DNA of 64,000 nucleotides, from contig NZ_CP045702.1 in assembly GCF_014216315.1 (NCBI RefSeq), forward strand, positions 496,001 to 560,000, given 5' to 3'. A program made the position numbers and the translations under genes. This DNA is from Streptomyces finlayi. Lineage in GTDB: Bacteria; Actinomycetota; Actinomycetes; Streptomycetales; Streptomycetaceae. The notes beneath the pieces are model-generated. The model had not been told where the DNA came from. It saw only the letters and a program-made list of their open reading frames with translations, and did not search any database. Positions 9,150-17,388 of this stretch are shown in pieces (within the stretch, counting starts at the first letter, position 1; every line of letters begins with the position of its first letter).

Positions 9150-9913
9150 GCGGCGGCCTCCGTCAGGACGTACGGCGAGGTGCGGGTGGAGGCGAGGATC
9201 TGCGCGAGGTGAAGGGTCCGCGTGCCCGCCTTGATACGGGAGAGTCCGCCGCCGATGTGCATCAGGCAGGAGGAGTCGCCCGCGGTACAGACGTCGGCGC
9301 CGGTGGTCGCGATGTGGCGCATCTTGTCCTGGAGCATCGCGGTGGAGGTCTCGGCGTTCTTGAGCGCGAAGGTGCCGCCGAAGCCACAGCAGGAGTCCGC
9401 TTCGGGGAGCTCGACGAGGTCGATGGAGTCGACGGCACGCAGCAGGCACAGCGGCTTGTCACCGACGCGGAGCATCCGCAGGGAGTGGCAGGTGGGGTGG
9501 TAGGTGACGCGGTACGGGAAGTGGGCGCCGACCGAGGAGACGTCGAGGACGTCGACGAGGAACTCGGAGAGTTCGTACGTCTTGGCCTTGACGGTGGCGA
9601 CTGCGGCACGCAGCGAGGCGTCACCGTACCGCTCGGCGATGATCTCGTGCTGATGGCGGACCGAGCCGGCGCACGACCCGGACGGCATCACCACCGCTTC
9701 GATCGAGGAGTCGCCGAACTGGTCGGCGAAGTTGCGCACCAGCGGGACGGGCTCGCGCTGGTAGCCGGTGTTGACGTGCATCTGACCGCAGCAGGTCTGA
9801 TCCGGCGGGAACACCACGTCGTGGCCCAGACGGGCAAGCAGGACCGCGGTTGATTTCACCGCCTCGGGGAAGAGCGTGTCTCCCAGACAGGTGGCGAAGA
9901 GTCCGATGCGCAT
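9146..9913 (-). CDS. lutA: L-lactate utilisation protein LutA (CCG-domain Fe-S protein)
   Basis: A 255-residue cytoplasmic protein with two cysteine-rich CCG domains. The first has DQTCCGQMHVNTGY near residue 45 and the second ADSCCGFGGTFALK near residue 180; both are heterodisulfide-reductase-type cluster-binding motifs. It is the first gene of lutABC, needed to oxidise L-lactate to pyruvate. ATG 9913 is preceded by a GGGGAGG ribosome site. A perfect palindrome at 9935-9949 lies just upstream and is probably the operator of the GntR-type repressor encoded at 10183-10932. Confidence 0.95.
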   Translation of the reverse strand: MRIGLFATCLGDTLFPEAVKSTAVLLARLGHDVVFPPDQTCCGQMHVNTGYQREPVPLVRNFADQFGDSSIEAVVMPSGSCAGSVRHQHEIIAERYGDASLRAAVATVKAKTYELSEFLVDVLDVSSVGAHFPYRVTYHPTCHSLRMLRVGDKPLCLLRAVDSIDLVELPEADSCCGFGGTFALKNAETSTAMLQDKMRHIATTGADVCTAGDSSCLMHIGGGLSRIKAGTRTLHLAQILASTRTSPYVLTEAAA

Positions 9914-9934
9914 GGGGGCCTCCCCGATCGTTTT

Positions 9935-9952
9935 TATGGTCGGACCATACTA
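9935..9952 (-). promoter_or_regulatory. lutABC operator and probable -10 box
   Basis: The sequence TATGGTCGGACCATA (9935-9949) is a perfect 7+1+7 palindrome centred 29 nt upstream of lutA. The core TGGTCGGACCA fits the FadR/LldR-type GntR operator (TGGTnnnACCA). On the minus strand the overlapping TAGTAT (9947-9952) is a plausible -10 box, so bound repressor would block RNA polymerase. The identical 11-bp core occurs upstream of the regulator gene at 10989-10999. Confidence 0.75.
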
Positions 9953-9988
9953 GCCTCGGGCCGAATGAGGAAGCGCGGGGCACGCGAA

Positions 9989-10021
9989 AGCGGGGACGGT
10001 CCGTCCTGCACCGTCCCCGCT
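9989..10021. terminator. Terminator-like hairpin between the regulator and lutABC
   Basis: A perfect 12-bp stem (AGCGGGGACGGT, 9989-10000, pairing with 10010-10021) with a 9-nt loop. It has no U tract, as is common in Streptomyces. It would stop transcription coming from the regulator gene before the lutA promoter. Confidence 0.6.
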
Positions 10022-10040
10022 CGCGTACCGCCCGCCGGGC

Positions 10041-10206
10041 GTGGGCCTGCTCGGCCGGTGCCGAGTCCTGCGGTGCCCTGCCCGGTTCCGCCCAGTCCTG
10101 ATCGGTCTGCCCAGTCCTGCCCGGTCTGTCCAGTCATGCTCGGTCCAGTCCTGCTCGGTCCTGTTGTCCTGCTCGGTTCCGCTCAGCCCTGCCCGGTCCT
10201 GTGCTC
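10041..10206. repeat. Degenerate short tandem repeats (CCTGCYCGGTC-like)
   Basis: About a dozen imperfect copies of a 9-14 nt unit such as CCTGCCCGGTC, CCTGCTCGGTC and TGCCCAGTC run through the lutA-regulator intergenic region and into the last codons of the regulator gene. Unit length varies and there are no constant spacers, so this is not a CRISPR array. It looks like slippage-generated sequence. Confidence 0.65.
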
Positions 10207-10932
10207 CGTGGAGGGCTCGTCGACGAGCGTGCCGTGGAGGCCGCGGATGTGCTCCTCGACCAGGTCGGCCGCCTCGCCCCCACGTCCCTCGCGCACCAGC
10301 CGCAGTAGTTCCAGGTGATGGGCGTTGAGAGCGGCAGCCGCCGCCGGCCAGTCCTCGGCTTCTTCCAGCGCCCGCAGGATCAGCGGCCGCACCGACTCGC
10401 GCACCGCCGACGTCAGCGTGGACGTCAGTTCGTTGCCCGAGCTGCGGGCGATCAGGACGTGGAAGCGGGTGTCCAGATCGTTGAACTCGGGCACGCCGAC
10501 CTCCGGTTCCCCCATCCGCAGGACCAGCTGCTCCGCGGCGTCGAGGTCGTCGGCCGGGGCGTTCCGCGCGGCGGCCTCGAAGCTGGAACGCTCCAGTACG
10601 ACGCGGGCCTCCAGTACGTCGTGCAGGCTGTAGCTGCCGAGCGCGAAGTGAAGCCGCAGCAGTCGGCCGAGCGCGTCGTCCGGGTTGCGCACGATCCGCG
10701 CCCCGGAGTCCGGCCCCCGGCCGGGCTGGGCCACCAGCACGCCGATGGTCTCCAGGACCCGCAGCGCCTCACGCAGCGCGGAACGGCTGACCCCGAGCAC
10801 CGGCGCCAGTTCCCGTTCGGGGGGCAGCCGGTCCCCCGCTTTCAGCTCGCCCGCGAAGACCCGCTCCTCGATGCTCCGCAGCACGAGTTCATGGGTGCGG
10901 GACTGCCTGACGGGTTGCCACTCGACGGGCAT
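10183..10932 (-). CDS. FadR-type GntR transcriptional regulator of lutABC
   Basis: A 249-residue repressor-type regulator. Residues ~10-80 form the GntR winged helix (LPPERELAPVLGVSRSALREALRVLETIGVL). The C-terminal FCD domain carries the metal/ligand residues typical of FadR (LDTRFHVLIARSSGN; LNAHHLELL; LVEEHIRGLH). It lies next to lutABC, transcribed the same way, and identical palindromes sit before both units, so lactate-responsive repression plus autoregulation is likely (cf. LldR/LutR). The C-terminal tail after EEHIRGLHG sits in degenerate repeats and is probably not conserved. The ATG at 10932 gives the normal N-terminus. Confidence 0.9.
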   Translation of the reverse strand: MPVEWQPVRQSRTHELVLRSIEERVFAGELKAGDRLPPERELAPVLGVSRSALREALRVLETIGVLVAQPGRGPDSGARIVRNPDDALGRLLRLHFALGSYSLHDVLEARVVLERSSFEAAARNAPADDLDAAEQLVLRMGEPEVGVPEFNDLDTRFHVLIARSSGNELTSTLTSAVRESVRPLILRALEEAEDWPAAAAALNAHHLELLRLVREGRGGEAADLVEEHIRGLHGTLVDEPSTEHRTGQG

Positions 10933-10988
10933 CCGCTACTCCCTGGTCCGGGCGATACGCATGATCCGACTATGTCACACAGGTGATG

Positions 10989-10999
10989 TGGTCGGACCA
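10989..10999. promoter_or_regulatory. Second GntR-type operator (autoregulatory)
   Basis: TGGTCGGACCA occurs 57 nt upstream of the regulator start. It is identical to the core of the lutA operator. Two exact copies of an 11-bp palindrome, one before each transcription unit, make chance unlikely and indicate autoregulation. Confidence 0.72.
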
Positions 11000-11169
11000 A
11001 ACGTGACGTGTCCCCCGCGCCTGCCAGGAGATCACCCGAGAAGTCCGGGCGAACACCCCTTCAGCGCAAAGAGCTCCAGGTCCGACCGCCACGCCGCCGC
11101 TCCCACGTCCTGGCCACTCCCCGGCCCCAGTTCATGTGATTCTCACTCTGTCCGTTTAATGTGCTCACC

Positions 11170-12069
11170 GTGACCCAGATGACTCCGCCCGGCTGGCATC
11201 CAGATCCCGGGCATTCAGGAATCGGCCCCGCCCAGGAACGTTGGTGGGACGGGAGCCGCTGGACGGACCAGCTCCGCGTGCCGCCCGCGACGGTCCGGCG
11301 GCGCCGGATGCGCGTCGGCGCCGGTATCGCCGCCGGTGTGGTGCTGCTCGCCGCCGTCGGAGGCGGGGCGTTTCTGCTGGGGCAGGACTCCGGCGACCGG
11401 ACGGAGAGCGCCGCCGCCACGTCCCCCCCTTCCGGCACACCCTCCACCAAGCCCGGCAAGCCCGGTGCACCCGAGGGCGGCGAGGGCGGCGGCCGGGCTC
11501 CCGAGCAGCAGGCCCCGCCGACCGAAGAGGGGTACGCGACGGACTTGGCGAGCGGGATCAGCATCCCGGTTCCCGATGGCTGGACCGGTACGTCGGGCGT
11601 CGTCGGCGCCGGGCTGACCACCGGCGAGCACGCGTGCCCCGGCGACGCCGAGCAGAAGTGCGTACGCGGCGGGGTGTTCTCCGCACCGGCGGCCGCTCTG
11701 GAGCTGAAGGCGACCACGGCGGAGGAAGCGGCGAAGGAAGACATCGCGGCCAACGCCGAGGAGTCGTACGGCGAGAAGATCTACGAAGGGATCACCTCGC
11801 ACCGGACGCTCAAGTCCGAGGCCGTGACCGTGGCCGGCCGGAAGGGCTATCTGGTGCGCTGGGAAGTGGTGACGAAGAAGGGCGACGACGGATACGTCGA
11901 GTCGCTGGCCTTCCCCTCGCCCACCGCGAAGAATCAGCTGGTCGTCATCCGGTCCGGTTTCGACATCAACGACAAGGCACCGAAGCTCTTCGTCCTTGAC
12001 GACATAACCAAGGGCATCAAGGCCGCTGAGAACGCCGGTCCGGGGTCGGGCTCCGGCGAGACCGCCTAG
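11170..12069 (+). CDS. DUF2510-domain membrane-anchored protein
   Basis: A protein of ~299 residues found in actinomycetes. Residues ~5-37 are a DUF2510 domain (GWHPDPG ... ERWWDGSRWTDQLR). A single membrane helix follows at ~55-75 (AGIAAGVVLLAAVGGGAFLLG), then a Ser/Pro/Gly/Glu-rich linker and an extracellular domain of ~170 residues. The topology predicts a short cytoplasmic DUF2510 part and an exported C-terminal domain. I prefer GTG 11170; GTG 11161 and ATG 11179 are in the same frame. TTTAAT at 11155-11160 could be a -10 box giving a leaderless or near-leaderless message. Function is unknown. Confidence 0.85.
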   Translation: MTQMTPPGWHPDPGHSGIGPAQERWWDGSRWTDQLRVPPATVRRRRMRVGAGIAAGVVLLAAVGGGAFLLGQDSGDRTESAAATSPPSGTPSTKPGKPGAPEGGEGGGRAPEQQAPPTEEGYATDLASGISIPVPDGWTGTSGVVGAGLTTGEHACPGDAEQKCVRGGVFSAPAAALELKATTAEEAAKEDIAANAEESYGEKIYEGITSHRTLKSEAVTVAGRKGYLVRWEVVTKKGDDGYVESLAFPSPTAKNQLVVIRSGFDINDKAPKLFVLDDITKGIKAAENAGPGSGSGETA

Positions 12070-12119
12070 TCAGGCCCGCGCACCGTCGGCTCGGCACGCA
12101 CAGAGGCCTTACACGCACA

Positions 12120-12151
12120 GAGGCCGTACCGGATCGCTCCGGTACGGCCTC
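12120..12151. terminator. Bidirectional terminator
   Basis: A perfect 13-bp stem, GAGGCCGTACCGG (12120-12132) pairing with 12139-12151 around ATCGCT, lies between the convergent DUF2510 and gap genes. On the plus strand a T5 run follows at 12163-12167. Confidence 0.85.
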
Positions 12152-12185
12152 TCGTGCAACGCGTTTTTACCGCAGGAGTTCCTGA

Positions 12186-13640
12186 TCAGACGACCGGAAC
12201 CGGGAAGGTCGGGTACTCCACACCGGAGACGTGCTGGACGACCCGGATGACCTGGCACGAGTAGCCGAACTCGTTGTCGTACCAGAGGTAGAGGATCGCG
12301 TCGTCGCCCTCGACCTTGGTCGCTCCGGCGTCGACGATCGAGGCGTGCCGCGACCCGATGAAGTCGCTCGACACTGCGTCGGGGGCGGTGGTGAAGTCGA
12401 TCTGACGCTTCAGCGGCGAGGTCAGCGACACGTTACGAAGGTAGTCGAGGACCTCCTCGCGGGTCGTCTCGCGACCGAGCCGCAGGCTCAGGATCGCAAT
12501 CGAGACGTCCGGCACCGGGACGCGGATCGAGCTGCCGGTGATCCGCGCGTCGAGGTCGGGCAGCGCCTTGGCCACGGCGGCGGCGGCACCCGTCTCGGTG
12601 ATGACCATGTTGAGCGGCGCCGAACGGCCACGGCGGTCGGAACTGTGGTAATTGTCCAGCAGGTTCTGGTCGTTGGTGAACGAGTGCACCGTCTCCACGT
12701 GACCGCGCAGGACGCCGTACTCTTCCGCCATCGCCTTCAGCGGCGGTACGATCGCGTTCGTCGTGCACGACGCGCAGGACAGGATCCGCTCGTCCGGCTT
12801 GATCGTTTCGTGGTTGACACCGTGGACGATGTTGGGGACGTCGCCCTTGCCCGGAGCGGTCAGGACGACCTTGTCGATCCCGGGACGCAGGTGGTTCGAC
12901 AGGCCCTCGCGGTCACGCCACTTGCCGGTGTTGTCGATCAGGATGGCGTCCTTGATGCCGTACGCCGTGTAGTCGACCTCCGACGGGTCGTTGGCGTAGA
13001 TCACCTTGATCTCGTTGCCGTTGGCGATGATCGTGCTGCTCGCCTCGTCGACGGTGATCGTGCCCTGGAACTGGCCGTGGATCGAGTCGCGCCGCAGCAG
13101 CGAGGCGCGCTTGACGATGTCCTGTGCGCCGCCCTTGCGGACGACGATGGCACGCAGCCGCAGGCCGTTGCCGGAACCGGACTTCTCGATGAGCAGCCGG
13201 GCGACGAGACGGCCGATGCGGCCGAAGCCGTAAAGGACGACATCGCGCCCCTCACGGCGCTCCGCCTTGTTGGCCCCCGTGGCGCCGGCGACGGCCTCCG
13301 CGGTGAACTCCGCGACCGAGAGACCCCGGCCGTCGGCCTTGTACGTCACGGCGAGCATGCCGATGTCGATCTGCGAAGGACCGAGATCCAGCGTGGTGAG
13401 GGCCTGGAGGAACGGCAGCGTCTCGGTGACCGAGAGCTCCTCGCCGTCGATCTGGCGGGCGAACCGGTGGGTCTTCAGGATGCTGACCACCGACTTGTTC
13501 ACCAGGGAGCGGCTGTGGAGGAGGACTGTGACGTCCCGCTCCCTGTGCAGCTTCCCGATGACGGGGATCATCGACTCCGCGATCTCTTCGCGGATCATCC
13601 AATTGGTGAACGAGTCGTCATTGACAGTCACAGGTTGCAT
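12186..13640 (-). CDS. gap: Glyceraldehyde-3-phosphate dehydrogenase, long form
   Basis: Converts glyceraldehyde-3-phosphate and phosphate to 1,3-bisphosphoglycerate, or the reverse. The catalytic cysteine is in SCASCTTNAIVPP and the Rossmann motif is YGFGRIGRLVARLL. At 484 residues it is ~150 longer than standard GAPDH. The extra N-terminal ~125 residues (from QPVTVNDDSFTNWMI) precede the NAD domain, as in a subgroup of actinobacterial and other bacterial Gap proteins. I placed the start at ATG 13640; GTG 13631, three codons in, is an alternative. The longer upstream open frame is not coding-like. The promoter appears to lie at 13664-13694. Confidence 0.92.
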   Translation of the reverse strand: MQPVTVNDDSFTNWMIREEIAESMIPVIGKLHRERDVTVLLHSRSLVNKSVVSILKTHRFARQIDGEELSVTETLPFLQALTTLDLGPSQIDIGMLAVTYKADGRGLSVAEFTAEAVAGATGANKAERREGRDVVLYGFGRIGRLVARLLIEKSGSGNGLRLRAIVVRKGGAQDIVKRASLLRRDSIHGQFQGTITVDEASSTIIANGNEIKVIYANDPSEVDYTAYGIKDAILIDNTGKWRDREGLSNHLRPGIDKVVLTAPGKGDVPNIVHGVNHETIKPDERILSCASCTTNAIVPPLKAMAEEYGVLRGHVETVHSFTNDQNLLDNYHSSDRRGRSAPLNMVITETGAAAAVAKALPDLDARITGSSIRVPVPDVSIAILSLRLGRETTREEVLDYLRNVSLTSPLKRQIDFTTAPDAVSSDFIGSRHASIVDAGATKVEGDDAILYLWYDNEFGYSCQVIRVVQHVSGVEYPTFPVPVV

Positions 13641-13663
13641 CTTTCGAGCTAGGCGGCGCTCAT

Positions 13664-13694
13664 ATGCTAACCCCATGCGATTTTGATCGTTCAA
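13664..13694 (-). promoter_or_regulatory. Putative gap promoter
   Basis: On the minus strand TTGAAC (13694-13689) and TTAGCA (13670-13665) are spaced 18 nt, a reasonable housekeeping-sigma promoter 24 nt before the gap start codon. Confidence 0.45.
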
Positions 13695-14167
13695 TGGGTG
13701 CCACCCCCAGCGGAATGCGACGCGCGGGCCGGGCACGGTGGGCGCTTCGGACCGACAGCGGCGCTGTGCGCCCGCTGCGGCGGATGCCCGTAGACCTCGG
13801 CGCGGTCCTGACCGACCGGTGGCCCAACCGGTGCCACCAGTGCGACACCTGGTGGAGCCAGGGCGGCATCCGTCGTCCTGTCGCTGTCGATGCCGGGACG
13901 TCGCCGTCTTCACAGGCAAGGGCACCGAGGCACGCCAGAGTCCGGATCCACGCCCTGCGGTGCGTCGCCGGCCGCCGCACGGCTGACCACCATCCAGCGT
14001 TGCCTCCACCCGGACACACAAGATGAAGGCCGCTGGAACCGCGAACCGCGATCTCCGCACGTTCGAGCGGGCCGCGTGCACCGCGCGCCCTGCCGGGCAC
14101 GAACGGACGCTCACACGCTGACGCCGGTCAGGGAACGCCGGTACCCGACCGGCCCCGAAAATGATCG
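13695..14167. other. Gene-free stretch between gap and tRNA-Pro
   Basis: I cannot support a gene in this ~470-nt stretch. A plus-strand frame at 13694-14026 has a CxxC (NRCHQCDTWW) but is Arg/Pro-rich, has no ribosome site and would overlap the gap promoter, so I do not call it. There are no repeats of note. Confidence 0.4.
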
Positions 14168-14200
14168 AGGGCCGGTTCGGATTTCTCCGAAACCGGCCCT
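14168..14200 (-). terminator. Terminator downstream of tRNA-Pro
   Basis: A strong stem, AGGGCCGGTT at 14168-14177 pairing with 14191-14200 plus an inner CGG/CCG, lies 19 nt past the 3' end of the minus-strand tRNA. Confidence 0.75.
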
Positions 14201-14218
14201 GACATCGACTCTCTCAAG

Positions 14219-14292
<74 letters not shown>

Positions 14293-14420
14293 ATGCCCGT
14301 CTGACCTGGGGTTTCCCCTGGGCCGAACGCGCATGAGAACAATACCGCACTTGAACCGGTGGTTACGAACGCCTTGTGGGCCTTGACCTCAACCGAACTT
14401 GATGTCGGACGCTCGTCCCC

Positions 14421-15119
14421 ATGACGAAGACCACCGTCGGGCCGGCGCCCGACTATCGCGACCTGAACCGGCTGATGAGCCTCATGACGGGCGACGAGAA
14501 GCACGGGCCCGCCGCCACCTCCACGCTGGACGCCCTGTGGGTGCTGTACAGCCGGGTGCTGCGCGTCACGCCCGGCACCGTCGACGATCTGGAGCGGGAC
14601 CGGTTCCTGCTGTCCAAGGGGCATGGGCCGATGGCGTACTACGCCGTGCTCGCCGCGCACGGATTCTTCGACGAGGCCCTGCTGCCGGGCTTCGGTTCGT
14701 ACGACTCGCCCCTCGGGCACCATCCGGACCGGCTGCTCGTACCCGGGGCCGAGATCGGCAGCGGGTCCCTGGGGCACGGGCTGCCACTGGCCGTGGGGAG
14801 CGTGCTGGGACTGCGGGCCCAGGGGCTCACCGGTCCGCGGGTCTGGGTGCTGACCGGGGACGCCGAACTGGACGAGGGCAGCAACCACGAGGCGATCGCC
14901 TACGCCGGCCCGGCCGGGCTGGAACAGCTGCACACCCTCGTGATCGACAACGCCTCGGCCACCTACGGCCGGCCCGGAGGCATCGCCTCCCGGTTCGAGA
15001 GCGCCGGATGGTCCGTGGGAACCGTGGACGGGCGGGACCACGAGGCGCTGTACGCGGCCTTCACCGCCCCGCATCCCGGACGGCCCCGGGCAGTGGTGGC
15101 GACGGTCGCCCCCAAGTGA
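14421..15119 (+). CDS. Transketolase, N-terminal (TPP-binding) subunit
   Basis: Forms the first half of a split transketolase with the next gene. These paired enzymes transfer two-carbon units between sugars, or perform a related TPP-dependent reaction. At 232 residues it covers only the pyrophosphate-binding domain. The family's SKGHGPMAYYAVL is present, and the TPP motif reads GDAELDEGSNHEA where most transketolases have GDGE..EG. GSLGHGLPLAVG lies between them. ATG 14421 gives the usual N-terminus; the ribosome site is poor. The partner gene starts 39 nt downstream. Confidence 0.88.
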   Translation: MTKTTVGPAPDYRDLNRLMSLMTGDEKHGPAATSTLDALWVLYSRVLRVTPGTVDDLERDRFLLSKGHGPMAYYAVLAAHGFFDEALLPGFGSYDSPLGHHPDRLLVPGAEIGSGSLGHGLPLAVGSVLGLRAQGLTGPRVWVLTGDAELDEGSNHEAIAYAGPAGLEQLHTLVIDNASATYGRPGGIASRFESAGWSVGTVDGRDHEALYAAFTAPHPGRPRAVVATVAPK

Positions 15120-15158
15120 CGCGCACGACACACACCGGACTACGGAGAAAGAGTTCTC

Positions 15159-16058
15159 ATGGACACCATGCGTGACCGATTCATCGCCACCACGTCGCGA
15201 CTCCTCGACGATGACCCCCGGCTGGCGCTCGTACTGGCGGAGATCAGCCGGGACGGCTTCGACCGGGCCGAGCGCACCCACCCGGACCGGGTGATCAACG
15301 TGGGCATCCGGGAGCAGCTGCTGATCGGCGCGGGCGCCGGAATGGCACTGACCGGGATGCGGCCGATCATGCACACGTTCGCGAGCTTCCTGGTGGAGCG
15401 TCCCTTCGAACAGGTGAAGCTGGATCTCGGGCATCAGGGAATGGGAGGGGTGTTGGTCAGCGCCGGGGCCTCGTACGACTGGCCGGCGGGGGGCTTCACC
15501 CACATGTCGCCGGGAGATGTCGCGCTCCTCGACACCCTCGACGGGTGGACGGTGCATGTGCCGGGCCACCCCGACGAGGCCGAGGCACTGCTGCGGCTCG
15601 CGGCCGCGGGGGACGACCGGGTCTACGTCAGGCTCTCCCTCCAGTCGAACCGGACCGGGCGCCCGGTGGGCGGGGCCGGCTTCTCGACGGTGCGCGAGGG
15701 TGGCGGTGGTGTCGTCATCGCGGTCGGCCCGTCACTCGACAACGTCCTCGAGGCGACCGAGAGCCTGGACGTGACGGTGCTGTACGCGACGACGGTGCGC
15801 CCCTTCGACGCGGCGGGGCTGCGCCGGGCGGTGGGTGCCACCGTGGGCGCGGACGTGGTGATCGTCGAGCCGTATCTGGCCGGCACGTCCACGGCTGCGG
15901 CGAACGACGCACTCGCAGATCTCCCCCACCGCGTGCTCGGCCTGGGGGTGGGCCGGGCGGAGCTCCGCCGGTACGGGCAGATGGACGAACACCTCGTGGC
16001 CCACGGACTCGACCCGCGGGGGCTGCGGGAGCGGATCAGCGCGTTCGTCCGGCGGTGA
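15159..16058 (+). CDS. Transketolase, C-terminal (pyrimidine-binding) subunit
   Basis: The second half of the split transketolase, 299 residues, comprising the Pyr domain and C-terminal domain. Features are VINVGIREQLLIGAGAGMAL (the conserved Glu that protonates the TPP aminopyrimidine lies in GIREQ), RPIMHTFASFLVERP and YATTVRPFDAAGL. A GGAGAAAGAG ribosome site precedes ATG 15159. It is certainly cotranscribed with the N-terminal subunit. Such pairs often serve specialised sugar metabolism, but nothing beside them names the pathway. Confidence 0.88.
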   Translation: MDTMRDRFIATTSRLLDDDPRLALVLAEISRDGFDRAERTHPDRVINVGIREQLLIGAGAGMALTGMRPIMHTFASFLVERPFEQVKLDLGHQGMGGVLVSAGASYDWPAGGFTHMSPGDVALLDTLDGWTVHVPGHPDEAEALLRLAAAGDDRVYVRLSLQSNRTGRPVGGAGFSTVREGGGGVVIAVGPSLDNVLEATESLDVTVLYATTVRPFDAAGLRRAVGATVGADVVIVEPYLAGTSTAAANDALADLPHRVLGLGVGRAELRRYGQMDEHLVAHGLDPRGLRERISAFVRR

Positions 16059-16087
16059 GCGACTCCGTGCCAGGCCCGGAGCGCCCC

Positions 16088-16441
16088 CTACGGTGTCAAC
16101 TCCGGGTGGGCGTCGAGCAGTTTGCGCGGGGCCGCCTGCCGCCACGAGTCGGCGAGGATCGCCCTCAGCTCGCCGGTGTCCTCAAGGGCGGCCAGGCGCA
16201 CCCGCACCCAGGCGTAGTGGTTGTCGTGGCCCTCGCGGGTGAAGAACTTCTCCGGCTCGGAGGCGATCAGCTCGGCCCGGTCCTCCATGGGGCACTTCAC
16301 CCCCATCGTGGTGTCGTCGTCGCCGAGCCCGGCGAAGATCTTCCCGGCCACCCGGAACGTGGGATGCCCCCAGGCCAGTTTCTCGGCCGTGTCGGGCAGG
16401 GACAGGGCGATGGTGCGGACGTCATCGGCGGTGGTCGTCAT
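16088..16441 (-). CDS. MmcQ/YjbR-family protein
   Basis: A 117-residue single-domain protein of the MmcQ/YjbR fold. Typical features are the start DVRTIALSLPDTAEKLAWGHPTFRV, then ICVK-like GVKCPMEDRAELIAS and the HNYAWVRVRL-type strand (NHYAWVRVRLAAL). Members are called DNA-binding on structural grounds, but their role is not established. ATG 16441 matches family N-termini. It is convergent with the transketolase pair, stop to stop separated by 29 nt. Confidence 0.88.
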   Translation of the reverse strand: MTTTADDVRTIALSLPDTAEKLAWGHPTFRVAGKIFAGLGDDDTTMGVKCPMEDRAELIASEPEKFFTREGHDNHYAWVRVRLAALEDTGELRAILADSWRQAAPRKLLDAHPELTP

Positions 16442-16806
16442 CCACGGTCTCCGATCCGGTGGCCCCAGCGGCTGCGAGGCGGGTCGGGTCCGACCGTAGC
16501 GTCCGGCACCGCTCAGTGAGCGGCCACCGGTTCCCTCTACCGGGCGAGCGTGGCGTCCACCGTCGCGGGAAGCGAGCCGGGGACGACTCGGTAGGCGCTG
16601 ATCAGCGACGCCTACGACGACGCGGGGACCGCCGTGGCCGCCGCCACGGCGTTCTCTGCGGGCGCGTCGGAAAGCCATCGCGAGCAGCTGCACTCTCCGG
16701 CGAACGCCTGTCGGGCGTGGGCGGTCGCCCAGCCTCAACACTTCTCCTGATCCAGGGGCACCGGTGGTGGAACCGCCACGGGGAGGCTACGGCCGACCGG
16801 ATGCGT
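16442..16806. other. Gene-poor stretch with a possible coding remnant
   Basis: This 365-nt stretch has no supported gene. On the plus strand 16595-16750 reads as a short coding-like segment (ALISDAYDDAGTAVAAATAF ...) ending in TGA at 16748, but it is preceded by a stop at 16592 and has no start codon or ribosome site. It could be the tail of a decayed gene. No strong hairpin lies beyond the GAF gene's stop. Confidence 0.35.
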
Positions 16807-17388
16807 TCAGCCGCCACGGCGCTCCCTGCGGTCGATGTGCCCGACGAGCTCCTGGGCCAGCGACTTGATCGTGGCGAGCCCGGCCCGGCCCCAGGGGCGC
16901 GGCACGGTGTCGACCGCGCACACCGTGCCGAGGGCGAGGCCCGTCCCGTCGATGAGCGGCGCCCCGAGATAGGAACGAATGCCTATTTCGTCGACGACGG
17001 GATTGCCCGCGAAGCGCGGATAGTCGCAGACGTCGTCCAGCACGAGGGCTTTGCGGCGCACGAGCACGTGCGGGCAGTAGCCGTGGTCGCGGGCCATACG
17101 GCGCCCGCTCCGGCCACTGCCCGCGGCGGCGGCACCCAGGTCGCAACCCGTCCGCGTCCCCGCAGGGGTGTGCAGTCCCGCGAAGAACTGCCGGTTCTCG
17201 TCGATGAAGTTGACCATCGAGTACGGCGTCTCGGTCACCGCGGCCACCTTGTCTGCGAAGGCGTCGAAGCTCTCGAACGAGGCGTCGTCACGCTCCCCCA
17301 GGTCCAGCCTGCGCAGCCGCTCCGCCCGGGCCGGCCCGTCCGGGTCGGCCGGGGTGAGCAGAAGACGGCCGGTCGCGAATCGGGTCAC
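16807..17388 (-). CDS. GAF-domain protein encoded at the end of the conservon
   Basis: A 193-residue soluble protein consisting of one GAF domain at ~50-185. It has the PYSMVNFIDENRQFFAG opening, HGYCPHVLVRRKALVLDDV, and the closing GIRSYLGAPLIDGTGLALGTVCAVDTVPRPW, the form seen in sensor GAF domains. The GTG start at 17388 overlaps the cvnD stop by 4 nt, so it is translated with the conservon. It likely gives the CvnABCD switch a ligand- or redox-sensing input. No effector domain (HTH, phosphatase or cyclase) is attached. Confidence 0.85.
   Translation of the reverse strand: MTRFATGRLLLTPADPDGPARAERLRRLDLGERDDASFESFDAFADKVAAVTETPYSMVNFIDENRQFFAGLHTPAGTRTGCDLGAAAAGSGRSGRRMARDHGYCPHVLVRRKALVLDDVCDYPRFAGNPVVDEIGIRSYLGAPLIDGTGLALGTVCAVDTVPRPWGRAGLATIKSLAQELVGHIDRRERRGG

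Noticed and set aside
10041..10206. Repeats that might be a CRISPR array
   Set aside because: Units are 9-14 nt, degenerate and without constant-length spacers, and no cas genes are nearby.
13694..14026. Plus-strand frame with a CxxC (NRCHQCDTWW)
   Set aside because: No ribosome site, Arg/Pro-rich composition, overlaps the gap promoter and matches no family I recognise.
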